Shown in pieces: positions 21,280 to 30,250 of a stretch of DNA of 37,945 nt. Source of the DNA: Clostridia bacterium (GTDB lineage Bacteria; Bacillota; Clostridia; Oscillospirales; Acutalibacteraceae). How positions within the stretch are numbered: the first letter of the stretch is position 1; every line of letters starts with the position of its first letter. The stretch spans positions 1 to 37,945 of the forward strand of contig JAFSYM010000126.1 of NCBI GenBank assembly GCA_017450005.1, given 5' to 3'. The position numbers were made by a program, and so were the translations under genes. The notes beneath the pieces were generated by a model that saw only the letters and a list, made by a program, of their open reading frames with translations, was not told the origin of the DNA and did no database searches.

Positions 21280-22437
21280 TTGGAATGTTATCTTGACAAC
21301 AGCGCCACCACGCCGGTATGCGCCGAGGCGGCCGAAGCGGTTTCGGATGCGTTGCTGCACAACTGGGGAAACCCTTCCTCGCTCTACCGCAAGGGGATGC
21401 AGGCGGAGGATATCCTCATTTCCGCGCGTGAGGCGATTGCCGACCGGCTGTACTGCCGGCCGGAGGAAGTTTTCTTCACAAGCGGCGGCACCGAGAGCAA
21501 CAACATCGCGATTCTCGGCACGGCGTCGGCCATGCGGCGGTACGGCAGCCGGATTGTTATTTCCTCGGTGGAGCACTCCAGCGTGGAGGAATCCGCCCGT
21601 ACACTCGAGACGCAGGGCTTCGAGGTCGTGCGCCTGCCCGTCGGACCCGACGGGATTGTGCCGGCCGAAGCGATTGCCCGCGCGGTCAACCGCAATACGA
21701 TCCTTGTGAGCGTGATGGCGGTCAACAACGAAGTCGGCGCGATCCAGCCCGTGCAGCAGATTCGGCGCGCGGTGCGCGCAGCCGGTGCGCCCGCCGTCAT
21801 TCACTGCGACGCGGTGCAGGCGTTCGGCAAGCTGCCCGGACTCCGGCCCGGCGCGATGGGCGTGGATCTGATGAGCGTCAGCGCGCACAAGGTGCACGGT
21901 CCCAAGGGGGCAGGGGCGCTGTATGTGCGCGGCGGATATAAAAAGGGCGGATCGTCCGTGCGCGTTTCTCCGCGCACCTTCGGCGGTTTGCAGGAAGGGA
22001 CGCTGCGTCCCGGCACCGAGCCTGTACCCGCGATTGCGGGATTCGGCGCGGCGGTGCGCGCGCTGCCGGACACGGACGAAGCGTTTGTCCATGTGTCGCA
22101 GCTGCGCGATCATCTGCTTGAAGGCCTTGCGGCCATCGACGGGATCACGGTCAATTCTCCGCCGGATGCGCTGCCGTATATCGTCAACATTTCCACCGGC
22201 GTCAATTCCGAGCCGATGATGAATTTCCTCTCCCGGCGCGAGATTTATGTATCGTCCGGTTCTGCCTGTGCCAAGGGGCACAAGAGCCGTGTGCTGCGCA
22301 GCATGGGACTGCCGGATGCGGCGATTGCGTCGGCGCTGCGCGTCAGCTTTTCGCATGAGACGACGCACGCGATGATCGACATGTTCTTAGATGCTCTTGC
22401 GGACGGCAAACGCTCGATCCGCACGGCCAGAAGATAA
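21280..22437 (+). CDS. cysteine desulfurase, NifS/IscS family
   Basis: A 385-residue PLP enzyme that transfers sulfur from cysteine to an active-site cysteine. CYLDNSATTPV opens the protein. FFTSGGTESNNIAI and SSVEHSSVEESA are the cofactor blocks, SAHKVHGPKGAGAL carries the PLP lysine (about 204), and SSGSACAKGHKSR holds the catalytic cysteine (about 330). Translation starts at TTG 21280 with GGAGG at 21266-21270. It lies directly upstream of thiI, so it is probably the dedicated sulfur donor for tRNA 4-thiouridine synthesis, as B. subtilis NifZ is for ThiI. It could also feed other thio-cofactors. Confidence 0.95.
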   Translation: MECYLDNSATTPVCAEAAEAVSDALLHNWGNPSSLYRKGMQAEDILISAREAIADRLYCRPEEVFFTSGGTESNNIAILGTASAMRRYGSRIVISSVEHSSVEESARTLETQGFEVVRLPVGPDGIVPAEAIARAVNRNTILVSVMAVNNEVGAIQPVQQIRRAVRAAGAPAVIHCDAVQAFGKLPGLRPGAMGVDLMSVSAHKVHGPKGAGALYVRGGYKKGGSSVRVSPRTFGGLQEGTLRPGTEPVPAIAGFGAAVRALPDTDEAFVHVSQLRDHLLEGLAAIDGITVNSPPDALPYIVNISTGVNSEPMMNFLSRREIYVSSGSACAKGHKSRVLRSMGLPDAAIASALRVSFSHETTHAMIDMFLDALADGKRSIRTARR

Positions 22438-22464
22438 AAGTGCAGAAAAACAGGAGCATTCCTT

Positions 22465-23646
22465 TTGGATATGAAAGAAGTCATTTTACTTAAAAACGGA
22501 GAGATCGCACTCAAGGGACTCAACCGGCGCTCGTTCGAGGACAAGATGATCAAGAACCTGCGCTACCGGCTGTCGCGGTTCGGTTCGTGGCAGTTTTCGG
22601 CCGCGCAGTCGACGGTGACGGCGATTCCCGGCGACGACGTAGCGGATCTGGACGCCGCGGCCGACGCGTGCGGCAAGGTGTTCGGTTTTGTCGGCTACTC
22701 CAAGGCGCTGATGACGGACAAGGATATGGACGTGATCCGCGCCGTGACGGGCGATTATCTCGAGGACGCGCTGCGCGCGGCAAAGACGTTCAAGGTCTGC
22801 GCCAGACGCGCGGACAAAAAGTTTCCGTTCACGTCTCCGGAAATCTGCATGGAGATGGGCGGCGTGCTGCTGTCCCGTTTCCCGCACCTGTCCGTGGACG
22901 TACATAATCCGGATCTGACGGTCAACATCGAAGTGCGCGACAGGGCGGCGTTTATCCACGGCAACCAGCTCAAGGGCGCCGGCGGACTGCCGACCGGCAG
23001 CGCAGGCAAAGCGGCTGTTCTGATTTCCGGCGGTATCGACAGCCCCGTCGCCGCATGGATGATGGCCAAACGCGGTCTGGAAATCGAGGCGGTGCATTTC
23101 GCCTCTCCGCCCTACACGAGCGAACGCGCGGAGAAGAAGGTCCACGACCTGCTGGGCAGGGTTGCGCAGTACAGCGGGCGCATCCGTCTGCATGTGGTGC
23201 CCTTTACCGAGCTGCAGGAGGCAATCCGCGACAACTGCCCGGAGGAACTGTTCACCATCCTGATGCGCCGCTATATGATGCGCATTGCCCAGACGATCGC
23301 CGAGCAGAACGACTGCGGCGCGCTGATCACGGGCGAATCCGTCGGTCAGGTTGCCAGTCAGACGCTCTATGCCCTCGCCTGTACGGACGAGGCCGTCTCG
23401 ATGCCCGTGTTCCGTCCGCTGATCGGCATGGACAAGAACGAGGTGATCGAGATTTCCCGCAGAATCGACACGTTCGAGCTGTCCATTCTGCCGTACGAGG
23501 ACTGCTGCACGGTCTTCACGCCGAAGCATCCGCGCACGCATCCGAAACTCTACTATGTGCAGCAGGCGGAGAACCTGCTTGAGTCCGAACGGCTGTGCAG
23601 CGAGGCCATTGCCGGCACGCGCACACTGACCATCCGGGCGCATTGA
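22465..23646 (+). CDS. thiI: tRNA 4-thiouridine synthetase ThiI
   Basis: A 393-residue enzyme that adenylates U8 of tRNA and installs sulfur. The order is the N-terminal ferredoxin-like part (ILLKNGEIALKGLNRRSFE), a THUMP domain to about residue 165 (FKVCARRADKKFPFTSPEIC), and the PP-loop ATPase (AVLISGGIDSPVAAWMM) with the downstream ITGESVGQVASQTL block. The C-terminal rhodanese domain of the E. coli enzyme is absent, as in most Firmicutes, so persulfide must come from the adjacent NifS-type enzyme. TTG 22465 has AGGAG eight bases upstream. The cinA gene follows after nine bases. Confidence 0.96.
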   Translation: MDMKEVILLKNGEIALKGLNRRSFEDKMIKNLRYRLSRFGSWQFSAAQSTVTAIPGDDVADLDAAADACGKVFGFVGYSKALMTDKDMDVIRAVTGDYLEDALRAAKTFKVCARRADKKFPFTSPEICMEMGGVLLSRFPHLSVDVHNPDLTVNIEVRDRAAFIHGNQLKGAGGLPTGSAGKAAVLISGGIDSPVAAWMMAKRGLEIEAVHFASPPYTSERAEKKVHDLLGRVAQYSGRIRLHVVPFTELQEAIRDNCPEELFTILMRRYMMRIAQTIAEQNDCGALITGESVGQVASQTLYALACTDEAVSMPVFRPLIGMDKNEVIEISRRIDTFELSILPYEDCCTVFTPKHPRTHPKLYYVQQAENLLESERLCSEAIAGTRTLTIRAH

Positions 23647-23655
23647 GGAAAAGAT

Positions 23656-24891
23656 ATGTTGACTTGTGAGATCGTGTCCGTCGGCACGGAACTGCTGCTG
23701 GGGGACATTCTCGATACAAACGCGCAGTATCTGTCGCAGCAGCTTGCGGCGATGGGCATCGCCGTGCTGCACCGCGCAACCGTCGGCGACAACGCCGCAA
23801 GGCTTGCCGAAACGGTACGCGATGCGCTCTCGCGCAGCGATATTGTACTGCTGACCGGCGGTCTCGGTCCGACGGCGGACGACCTGACTAAGGAAGTCTG
23901 CGCCGACGTGATGGGCTTTGCGCTGGAACGTGACGCGCAGACGGTCGAAGAGATCCGCGCCTTCTTTCAAAAGCGCGGCATGCCGATGCCCGAGAGCAAT
24001 CTCAAGCAGGCGGACCTGCCTGTGGGCGCGACGGTGTTTCCCAACAGCAACGGCACCGCCCCCGGAGCCGCGATGGAACGCGGCGGCAAGTGCGTAATCC
24101 TGCTGCCCGGCCCGCCGAATGAGATGCGGGCGATGTTCGAGCAGAGCGTGCAGCCGTTTCTGCGGCAAAAAACGACCGGCGTGATTGTCTCGCACACCGT
24201 GCGGACAATGGGAATCGGCGAGAGCGCGCTGGCCGAGCGTGTCGCGCCGCTGCTTGCGGGCAGCAACCCGACGGTCGCGCCGTACGCAAAGCAGGGCGAG
24301 GCGATGCTGCGCATCACCGCGCATGCGGACACGCCGCAGGATGCAGAGGCATTGATTGAACCGGTGCTGCGGCAGATCCGCGGGACGGTCGGGGAGTACA
24401 TCTACGGGATTGACGTCGAGGACATCCAGCACGCCGTGGTGCAGGCGCTGCGCGAACGCGGGCTGCATCTGGCGACAGCGGAGTCCTGTACGGCGGGCTA
24501 TATATCCAAGCGTATCACGGAGGTGCCCGGCGCGTCGGATGTGTTCGACTGCGGATTGGTGACCTATTCCAACGAGATGAAAGAAAAGCTGCTGTCCGTG
24601 CGGCATGAAACGCTGCAGGCGCACGGTGCGGTCAGCACCGAAACGGCCATGGAAATGGCTGCGGGCGCGCTGCGCGTGAGCGGCGCGGATATCGCCGTGG
24701 CGGTGACCGGCGTCGCGGGACCCGGCTGCAGCGAGCAAAAATCGGTCGGTCTGGTCTTTATCGGTCTTGCGGATGCGGACGGCGTGACGGCCGTCAAGCT
24801 GGAAACCGGCCGCACAGACCGTGAGTATAACCGCTATGTAACCGCGTCGCGGGCGCTGCATCTGGTCTGGCAGCGGCTGCAGAAAATGTGA
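23656..24891 (+). CDS. cinA: CinA family protein (nicotinamide-nucleotide amidase)
   Basis: A 411-residue protein with both domains. The N-terminal MoaB/MogA-like part has SVGTELLLGDILDTNAQYL, LLTGGLGPTADDLTKE, LPVGATVFPNSNGTAPG and LLPGPPNEM. The C-terminal amidase has LATAESCTAGYISKRITEVP and VAVTGVAGPG...KSVGLVF. Family members have ADP-ribose pyrophosphatase and nicotinamide-mononucleotide deamidase activity and recycle pyridine nucleotides; the gene name comes from competence induction. The ribosome site is GAGGAAAAG. It continues the nifS-thiI operon. A gene two places downstream (27603-30233) seems to contain a degenerate copy of this whole protein. Confidence 0.95.
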   Translation: MLTCEIVSVGTELLLGDILDTNAQYLSQQLAAMGIAVLHRATVGDNAARLAETVRDALSRSDIVLLTGGLGPTADDLTKEVCADVMGFALERDAQTVEEIRAFFQKRGMPMPESNLKQADLPVGATVFPNSNGTAPGAAMERGGKCVILLPGPPNEMRAMFEQSVQPFLRQKTTGVIVSHTVRTMGIGESALAERVAPLLAGSNPTVAPYAKQGEAMLRITAHADTPQDAEALIEPVLRQIRGTVGEYIYGIDVEDIQHAVVQALRERGLHLATAESCTAGYISKRITEVPGASDVFDCGLVTYSNEMKEKLLSVRHETLQAHGAVSTETAMEMAAGALRVSGADIAVAVTGVAGPGCSEQKSVGLVFIGLADADGVTAVKLETGRTDREYNRYVTASRALHLVWQRLQKM

Positions 24892-24901
24892 GAGGTATAT
24901 A

Positions 24902-25900
24902 ATGGCTAAGAAAAAGAAAAAGAGCGCGCTCAACACGCCGATGCTGGTACTGACTGCCGTTGCGCTGGTCGTTTTCCTGGTCTTCATGGGACTGTCGGTA
25001 CGCAACATTCTGATCGAGGACAAACCGGCCGCGCCGGTGATGGAGGACGTGCCGCAGACACAGCCGGTAGTCCCGGCGGACTATACGTCCGAGTCCCGCA
25101 GCCTGTTTGAAAAGCTGGTCATCCGTGACGGCGGCGCGGAGTACAAGCCGGACATGCTGGATCGCTTCAAGCCGCTCTACGCGGCCAATCCCGATACGAT
25201 CGGGTACATCAAGGTTCCCGGCACGTCGATCGACACGGTCGTCGTGCAGTCCGACGAGGACAACGGACAGACCGGCAAATACAAATACCTGAAAAACGAT
25301 TTCTACGGCGAGTTCACCAAGTACGGCAACGTATTTCTGGACTATCGCTGCGGCAAATATACACTTTCGACCAACACGATCCTGTACGGCCACACGACCG
25401 AGGACGGCCAGCAGGTCTTCTACGATCTGGAAAAGTATCAGGATCCGGAGTTCTTCAAGCAGAATCCCATCGTTGAGTACAGCACGCTGTACAACACCTA
25501 CCGCTGGAAAATCTTTGCCGTCTTTGCGACGACGGTCAACGCCTCGGACGACGGCGGATATGTGTTCGACTACATCTATCCCACGATGGATGAGGAGGAT
25601 ATGCAGGGATATCTGGCGGGCGTCAAGGAGCGCGAGCTGTACCACACGGGCGTCGACGTTCAGCCGACCGACAAGATCCTCACGCTGTCCACCTGTTCGT
25701 ATCTGTTCCACACGAACGGCCGCCGCATCACGGCACGTCTGGTCGTTGTGGCGCGTATGCTGCGCGAGGGAGAGCAGGAGACGATCGATCCCACACTGGT
25801 GAGCGACCACGCGGACTATCGCCGCCCGCAGGCGTGGTACAACGCTGTAGGTCAGCAGAACCCCTATTCCGGTTCCGCACGCTGGGAACCGAAGTATTAA
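24902..25900 (+). CDS. class B sortase (first of two)
   Basis: A 332-residue transpeptidase anchored by an N-terminal span (TPMLVLTAVALVVFLVFMG, about 12-34). After a Pro-rich spacer comes the sortase barrel: TIGYIKVPGTSIDTVVVQ, NTILYGHTTEDG with the catalytic His (about 164), TLSTCSYLF with the catalytic Cys (about 265), and TARLVVVARM with the Arg (about 279). The long segment between His and Cys, containing a helix, is typical of class B. Such enzymes attach proteins with an LPxTG- or NPxTN-type signal to peptidoglycan or build pili. No protein in the window carries an obvious sorting signal. The start is 11 bp after cinA, so it probably belongs to the same operon. Confidence 0.92.
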   Translation: MAKKKKKSALNTPMLVLTAVALVVFLVFMGLSVRNILIEDKPAAPVMEDVPQTQPVVPADYTSESRSLFEKLVIRDGGAEYKPDMLDRFKPLYAANPDTIGYIKVPGTSIDTVVVQSDEDNGQTGKYKYLKNDFYGEFTKYGNVFLDYRCGKYTLSTNTILYGHTTEDGQQVFYDLEKYQDPEFFKQNPIVEYSTLYNTYRWKIFAVFATTVNASDDGGYVFDYIYPTMDEEDMQGYLAGVKERELYHTGVDVQPTDKILTLSTCSYLFHTNGRRITARLVVVARMLREGEQETIDPTLVSDHADYRRPQAWYNAVGQQNPYSGSARWEPKY

Positions 25901-25924
25901 GAGCGAAGTCTTAAGGAGAGTATT

Positions 25925-27496
25925 ATGGACGAGAACGAGAAAAACAACAGCACACCTCAGCCGGACGCTTCTGCCGACAAGCACGACGATGCGGTCAGCG
26001 ATTTGCTGGACGGCGCGTCCGGTACGACCGATGATTTCCTGGATCAGCTGTACAGCGACTCCTTTGCCGATCTGTCGGCGGATTTTGATTCCCTGCTTGC
26101 CGAGTTCCGGAGCATAGATCCGGATACGGCGGGCGCCGAAGCGTCTGCGGATGCAGCGGCTGCGGACAGCACGTCCGATACGCCGGAGATGGAGGATATT
26201 TATTCCTACTCCGACCATGAAGCGGCGCAGTCGCAAAGGAAGTTTTCCGAAAGCGTCCAGCAGGCGATGGAGGAAGAGGAAGCGCAGGTCGAACGTGCCG
26301 AGGCGGCTGCCGAAGCGTTTGACCTGTCGCTCGACGAGCTGGACGATACGGGGACAGACTTTGCCGATGCTGTAGAGCAGGCTTCCGCTTCCGAAACAGA
26401 GCAGCGCACGCAGGTCTATTCCGCTGCGGATGTGCGCCGCGCAGAGCAGGAAACGGGACGATCCGCGCAGAGAAAAGCCGCAGAGCGCCGTTCCGCGCAG
26501 GGTGCGGCGGGCACGCCGGCGCAGACTGCGAAGGGCAAGAAAAAGAGCAAACGCTCTCTGCTGCCGCAAAAGAACGACAGCACGTTCGAGATCTTCCGCA
26601 AGGTCCTGTTCCTTGTGTCCGTTGTGGTTGTGATCGTGTGTCTGGGCATCATCGGCAACACATACCTGCTGCAGCCGCATCTGGAGAAAAACAGGCAGGA
26701 CAAGATCGGCGATCTGCTGACCAGCGGCGTGAGCGACGCGGATTCTTTCAAGAAGGCGTACGGCAATCAGGAGCTGCCCGCAGGCGCACGGTACGACCTG
26801 GCGCAGTTCTACGCGACCAACGATGATTTCTACGGCTATCTTGAAATCCCCGGCACCGGCCTGTCCACACCGGTCGTGCAGGGCAAGGACAACAAGGAGT
26901 ATCTGCGCAAGAACTTCTTCGGAGAGACGACGAAGTACGGCTGCCCGTTTGTCAATGTGGAGAATACATATGCCGCGCTCGACGACAACACCAGCATTTT
27001 CGGCCACAACATGGAATACGACGATCTGGTCTTCGGCGAGCTGGAGAAATACCGCACGATTGACGGGTTCAAAAAAGCGCCCCTGATCCATCTGGAAACG
27101 ATGTACGCGGACTATACGTTCAAGGTCTATGCCGTGTTCCTCTCCGATGCGGACGCGGATTCGAGCGGGTGGTTCTTCGACTACATCTTCACCCAGCTCA
27201 AGGATGACAATGAGCGCAAGGAGTACATCGCCGAAATTGACCAGCGCAAGCTCTATTCCACCGGCGTGGATATCCTGCCCTCGGACAAGCTGCTGACGCT
27301 GTCCACCTGCGCGTATGATTTCGGTTCCGAGCGTCTGGTGGTCATCGGCCGCCTTGTGCGCGAAGGAGAACCCGCAGAGGTCGACGTTTCCAAGGCTGTG
27401 GTCAACAACAATCCGCGCATGCCTGTGAAATACTATCAGAGAAAGGGGAAGGCCAATCCGTACGCCAACGCGTCGAAGTGGATTCCCAATGCATAG
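25925..27496 (+). CDS. class B sortase (second) with long acidic cytoplasmic extension
   Basis: A 523-residue sortase with an unusual N-terminal part of about 220 residues that is rich in Asp, Glu, Ser and Ala and looks disordered, ending in a basic patch GKKKSKRSLLPQKND. One membrane span follows (VLFLVSVVVVIVCLGIIGN, about 222-243). The sortase core has YGYLEIPGTGLSTPVVQGKD, SIFGHNMEYDD with the catalytic His (about 361), TLSTCAYDF with the Cys (about 462) and ERLVVIGRLVREGE with the Arg (about 470). The extension would face the cytoplasm and could bind a partner. AAGGAGAG precedes the ATG, 24 bp after the first sortase. The two are about as diverged as separate subfamilies and share the C-terminal YSGSARW/YANASKW-like end. 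Confidence 0.9.
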   Translation: MDENEKNNSTPQPDASADKHDDAVSDLLDGASGTTDDFLDQLYSDSFADLSADFDSLLAEFRSIDPDTAGAEASADAAAADSTSDTPEMEDIYSYSDHEAAQSQRKFSESVQQAMEEEEAQVERAEAAAEAFDLSLDELDDTGTDFADAVEQASASETEQRTQVYSAADVRRAEQETGRSAQRKAAERRSAQGAAGTPAQTAKGKKKSKRSLLPQKNDSTFEIFRKVLFLVSVVVVIVCLGIIGNTYLLQPHLEKNRQDKIGDLLTSGVSDADSFKKAYGNQELPAGARYDLAQFYATNDDFYGYLEIPGTGLSTPVVQGKDNKEYLRKNFFGETTKYGCPFVNVENTYAALDDNTSIFGHNMEYDDLVFGELEKYRTIDGFKKAPLIHLETMYADYTFKVYAVFLSDADADSSGWFFDYIFTQLKDDNERKEYIAEIDQRKLYSTGVDILPSDKLLTLSTCAYDFGSERLVVIGRLVREGEPAEVDVSKAVVNNNPRMPVKYYQRKGKANPYANASKWIPNA

Positions 27497-27602
27497 GACT
27501 GCATATCGGATATACGAATTTAAACAAGAGAGTTGCTGATACCAAAACCGGACGAGCGTCCACCTGCACGCAAAAAGGCGGATGAACATGGGAGGGTTAT
27601 GT

Positions 27603-30233
27603 GTGAAAGTTGAATGTATTGCCATCGTCAAGGATCGATCATCGGTAGACGAACGCGCACAGCAAATCGTGGTGGATGCGTTCACCAGACTGGGCGTCGA
27701 AGCCGAGGCTTTCTGTGTGATGGATGAACCCAAGCAGTTTTTTGCGCAGATGAAGCAGATGTTTTCGCATGCCGACGTGATTGTCGCGGCCGCAGACGAG
27801 GCATCTTTTCTGGAACAAAAATGGAATCTGCTTAAGCTCTTGGGGCTCAAGAGCGAAATCTGTCCGCAAGTCGTTTCGGTGATCCGCGAGGAGCTTTCCG
27901 CGCCGGATACGACCATGAAAGCGCACGCGCTCATGCCGAAAGACGCGACGGTTTTCGTGACGACAGACGGACTGTTTTCCGGTTTCGCCGTGTGCAGCGG
28001 AGCGCAGACACTGCTGTATCTGCCGCTGTCCGAGCATCGGACGGAGGATGTAATTTTCAGCGGCATTGAGCCGTACTTTGAGGCACGTCTGGTTGCGGCG
28101 AAGGCGGCACAGACGGCGCAAGCGCCCGAAGAGACCGGAGATTCCGGGCAGGTGCCGGCGGAGATTCCGGACAACAGCACCCGCTTTGCCGAGACGGCGC
28201 ATCTGCTGGCCGAGCGCGATCTGACCGTGGCCTTTGCCAGCACACAGACAAATGTATTCCTGCAAAACGGCGTGCGCGCCAACCCGCATTTCGGCGATTC
28301 GTTCATTCCGGCTGTCGTGACGGATGATCCGGGCAGCCGCGAATCCCTGAGCGAACGCATTGCGTGTCTGGCGGATGCGGCGCGTAAAGAGATCGGCACC
28401 ACACTCGGCGCCGCGATTTCCAACGTCTTCTCGCTGGGCGGCGATTCCAAAGCGATGTTTATCGATGTTGCGCTGTCCGACGGCGAGAATGCGCACCTGC
28501 GCAAGATTATCGGCCAGCCCGGTATGGCGGCCGCCGATCTGGTGGCCATGGCGACGGACGAGCTGTATACGATGCTGCAGGATTACGCCGACGGCGCGGC
28601 GTTCCCGCCGGATGACGCTGAGGTCAAGCCTCTGAAGCTGTATATGGAAAGCGCGCAGTCTCAGAAAGCAAACGCCGAGCGCAAGCGCGGTACGGCGATC
28701 AAGATTGCGATCTGTGTGGTCATTGCGCTGATTCTCTGCGTGCTGATCGGCTTCTATTTCAAGGATCAGGTCGCGGCGTTCTTTGACTCTGCACAGAATA
28801 TGTCCGCGGCATCGGCGTCCCTGACGCAGATCGAGGAAACGACGCAGCCGCAGACGACATTTACACTGCCGGAGACAACGACCGAAGCGCTGGCGCAGGC
28901 GCAGCCTGCCGTACCCGCCGAGGACGTGGATCTGGCGCTGTTCGGTACGGCAGACGTCGCGCCCGAGCAAATCGCTGAGTTTGTGGAAACGCCGGCGCCG
29001 GAATCGGCAGAGCTGGATATCCGTACATATATCGCGCCGGAAACGACGACCAAGGCGACAACGACTGCCGCGCCGACCACAACCGCCGCGCCGACGACCA
29101 CGACGGCACCCTCGACAACCAAGCCGGAGACGACCAAGGCGGAAATCAAAAAAGCGGCGCAGGCTGTGTCGGAGACGGAGAAAGAATCGCAGACGACAGC
29201 CGAAGCCAAGGTTGAATACACGACCAAGGCAGTGTCAACGAAGGGCGAATCGACCAAGGCAGAGACAACCAAGGCAGAGACAACCAAGGCAGACACGATC
29301 AAAGCGGTGACTTCCGCCAAGCCTGAAACGACAAAAGCGCAGACGACGACCACGACCAAACCCGAGACGACAAAATCTCTGCTCGGCGGTCTGGGTCTGC
29401 TCGATCAGCAGAATACAACGTTTACATTTACGGTATACGGCTACGGCCACGGCGTGGGCATGAGCCAGCTCGGCGCGCTTGCCTATTCCCGCAGCGGATG
29501 GAGCTACAAAGACATCCTGTCGCATTACTATCCCGGCACGTCGCTCACACGCGAAACGCCGCCTGCCACAGTGACCTATTGCGGTAAGGCACGCGACATG
29601 GAGGATTTCATGATCCGCGTGGTGCAGCAGGAAATCGGCGGCTATGCCAGGAGCGGCGACGAAGAGGCGCTGAAGGCACAGGCAGTCGCGGCGTACTCCT
29701 ATATGAAGCTGCGCAAATATACGCTGACCGGCAACGATATGGCGTGTTCGACGATTGCGGACAGCAAGCTGTCCCCGCTCGTTCGTTCGGCCGTCAAGAG
29801 TGTGCTGGGCGAATACCTGACCTACGGCGGCAGTCCGATTTCGGCGCAGTTCTATGCCAGCTCCGCCGGCAAGACGACCAGCGCGGCAAGCGTATGGGGC
29901 GGCAACAACTATCCGTATCTCGCCGGCGGCGTGGAGAGCATCGAGCAGGTGAGCGTATCCACGTGTTCGGTCAGCGCGGCTGAATTCAAAGCCATCATCG
30001 ACGCGTACAACAACGCCAATCCTTCCAAGAAAATCACGCTTTCCGGCAATCCGTCGGATTGGATCGAGATCCTCTCGCACGACGGGGCAAGAGGCAGTGT
30101 CGGCTACGTCACGAGCATCCGCGTGGGCGACAAGACGATGAGCGGCAACACGTTCCGCACCGTTTTCAACAAGTATCGCGCCAGCGGTACGCCCGGTCTG
30201 AAATCGCATTGCTTCTCGATTTCGGTCGCATAA
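27603..30233 (+). CDS. degenerate CinA-like region fused to extracellular SpoIID/LytB domain
   Basis: An 876-residue single-span protein. Residues 1-185 follow the CinA N-domain, with DATVFVTTDGLFSGFAV aligned to CinA ATVFPNSNGTAPGAAM, but the GGLGPT and GPPNEM motifs are lost. Residues 200-340 follow the CinA C-domain, where LTVAFASTQTN stands in place of LATAESCTAG. A membrane span (IAICVVIALILCVLIGFYF, about 366-386) leads to a linker of about 180 residues rich in Thr, Lys, Ala and Pro (ETTKAETTKADTIKA). The SpoIID domain (about 606-876) has YGHGVGMSQLGALAYS, VVQQEIGG (candidate catalytic Glu 677), EEALKAQAVAAYSYM and YASSAGKTTSAASVWG. SpoIID proteins cut glycan strands stripped of peptides. 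GTG 27603 has GGAGGG six bases upstream; ATG 27582 is the alternative. A terminator follows. Confidence 0.8.
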   Translation: MKVECIAIVKDRSSVDERAQQIVVDAFTRLGVEAEAFCVMDEPKQFFAQMKQMFSHADVIVAAADEASFLEQKWNLLKLLGLKSEICPQVVSVIREELSAPDTTMKAHALMPKDATVFVTTDGLFSGFAVCSGAQTLLYLPLSEHRTEDVIFSGIEPYFEARLVAAKAAQTAQAPEETGDSGQVPAEIPDNSTRFAETAHLLAERDLTVAFASTQTNVFLQNGVRANPHFGDSFIPAVVTDDPGSRESLSERIACLADAARKEIGTTLGAAISNVFSLGGDSKAMFIDVALSDGENAHLRKIIGQPGMAAADLVAMATDELYTMLQDYADGAAFPPDDAEVKPLKLYMESAQSQKANAERKRGTAIKIAICVVIALILCVLIGFYFKDQVAAFFDSAQNMSAASASLTQIEETTQPQTTFTLPETTTEALAQAQPAVPAEDVDLALFGTADVAPEQIAEFVETPAPESAELDIRTYIAPETTTKATTTAAPTTTAAPTTTTAPSTTKPETTKAEIKKAAQAVSETEKESQTTAEAKVEYTTKAVSTKGESTKAETTKAETTKADTIKAVTSAKPETTKAQTTTTTKPETTKSLLGGLGLLDQQNTTFTFTVYGYGHGVGMSQLGALAYSRSGWSYKDILSHYYPGTSLTRETPPATVTYCGKARDMEDFMIRVVQQEIGGYARSGDEEALKAQAVAAYSYMKLRKYTLTGNDMACSTIADSKLSPLVRSAVKSVLGEYLTYGGSPISAQFYASSAGKTTSAASVWGGNNYPYLAGGVESIEQVSVSTCSVSAAEFKAIIDAYNNANPSKKITLSGNPSDWIEILSHDGARGSVGYVTSIRVGDKTMSGNTFRTVFNKYRASGTPGLKSHCFSISVA

Positions 30234-30250
30234 TGCATAAAACGACTTTA

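Noticed and set aside
20198-21296. Several short frames in the repeat nest
   Set aside because: No ribosome sites, and they coincide with repeats that recur elsewhere in other frames.
22486-25023. 845-codon minus-strand frame opposite thiI and cinA
   Set aside because: thiI and cinA are unmistakable; the antisense frame is a composition effect.
24794-28549. 1251-codon minus-strand frame across both sortases
   Set aside because: Real sortase motifs occupy the plus strand; the antisense product is low in motifs and has no start signal.
27603-30233. The canonical sporulation SpoIID
   Set aside because: Length, cytoplasmic CinA-like part, Thr-rich linker and permuted motif order all differ; the true spoIID is probably elsewhere.
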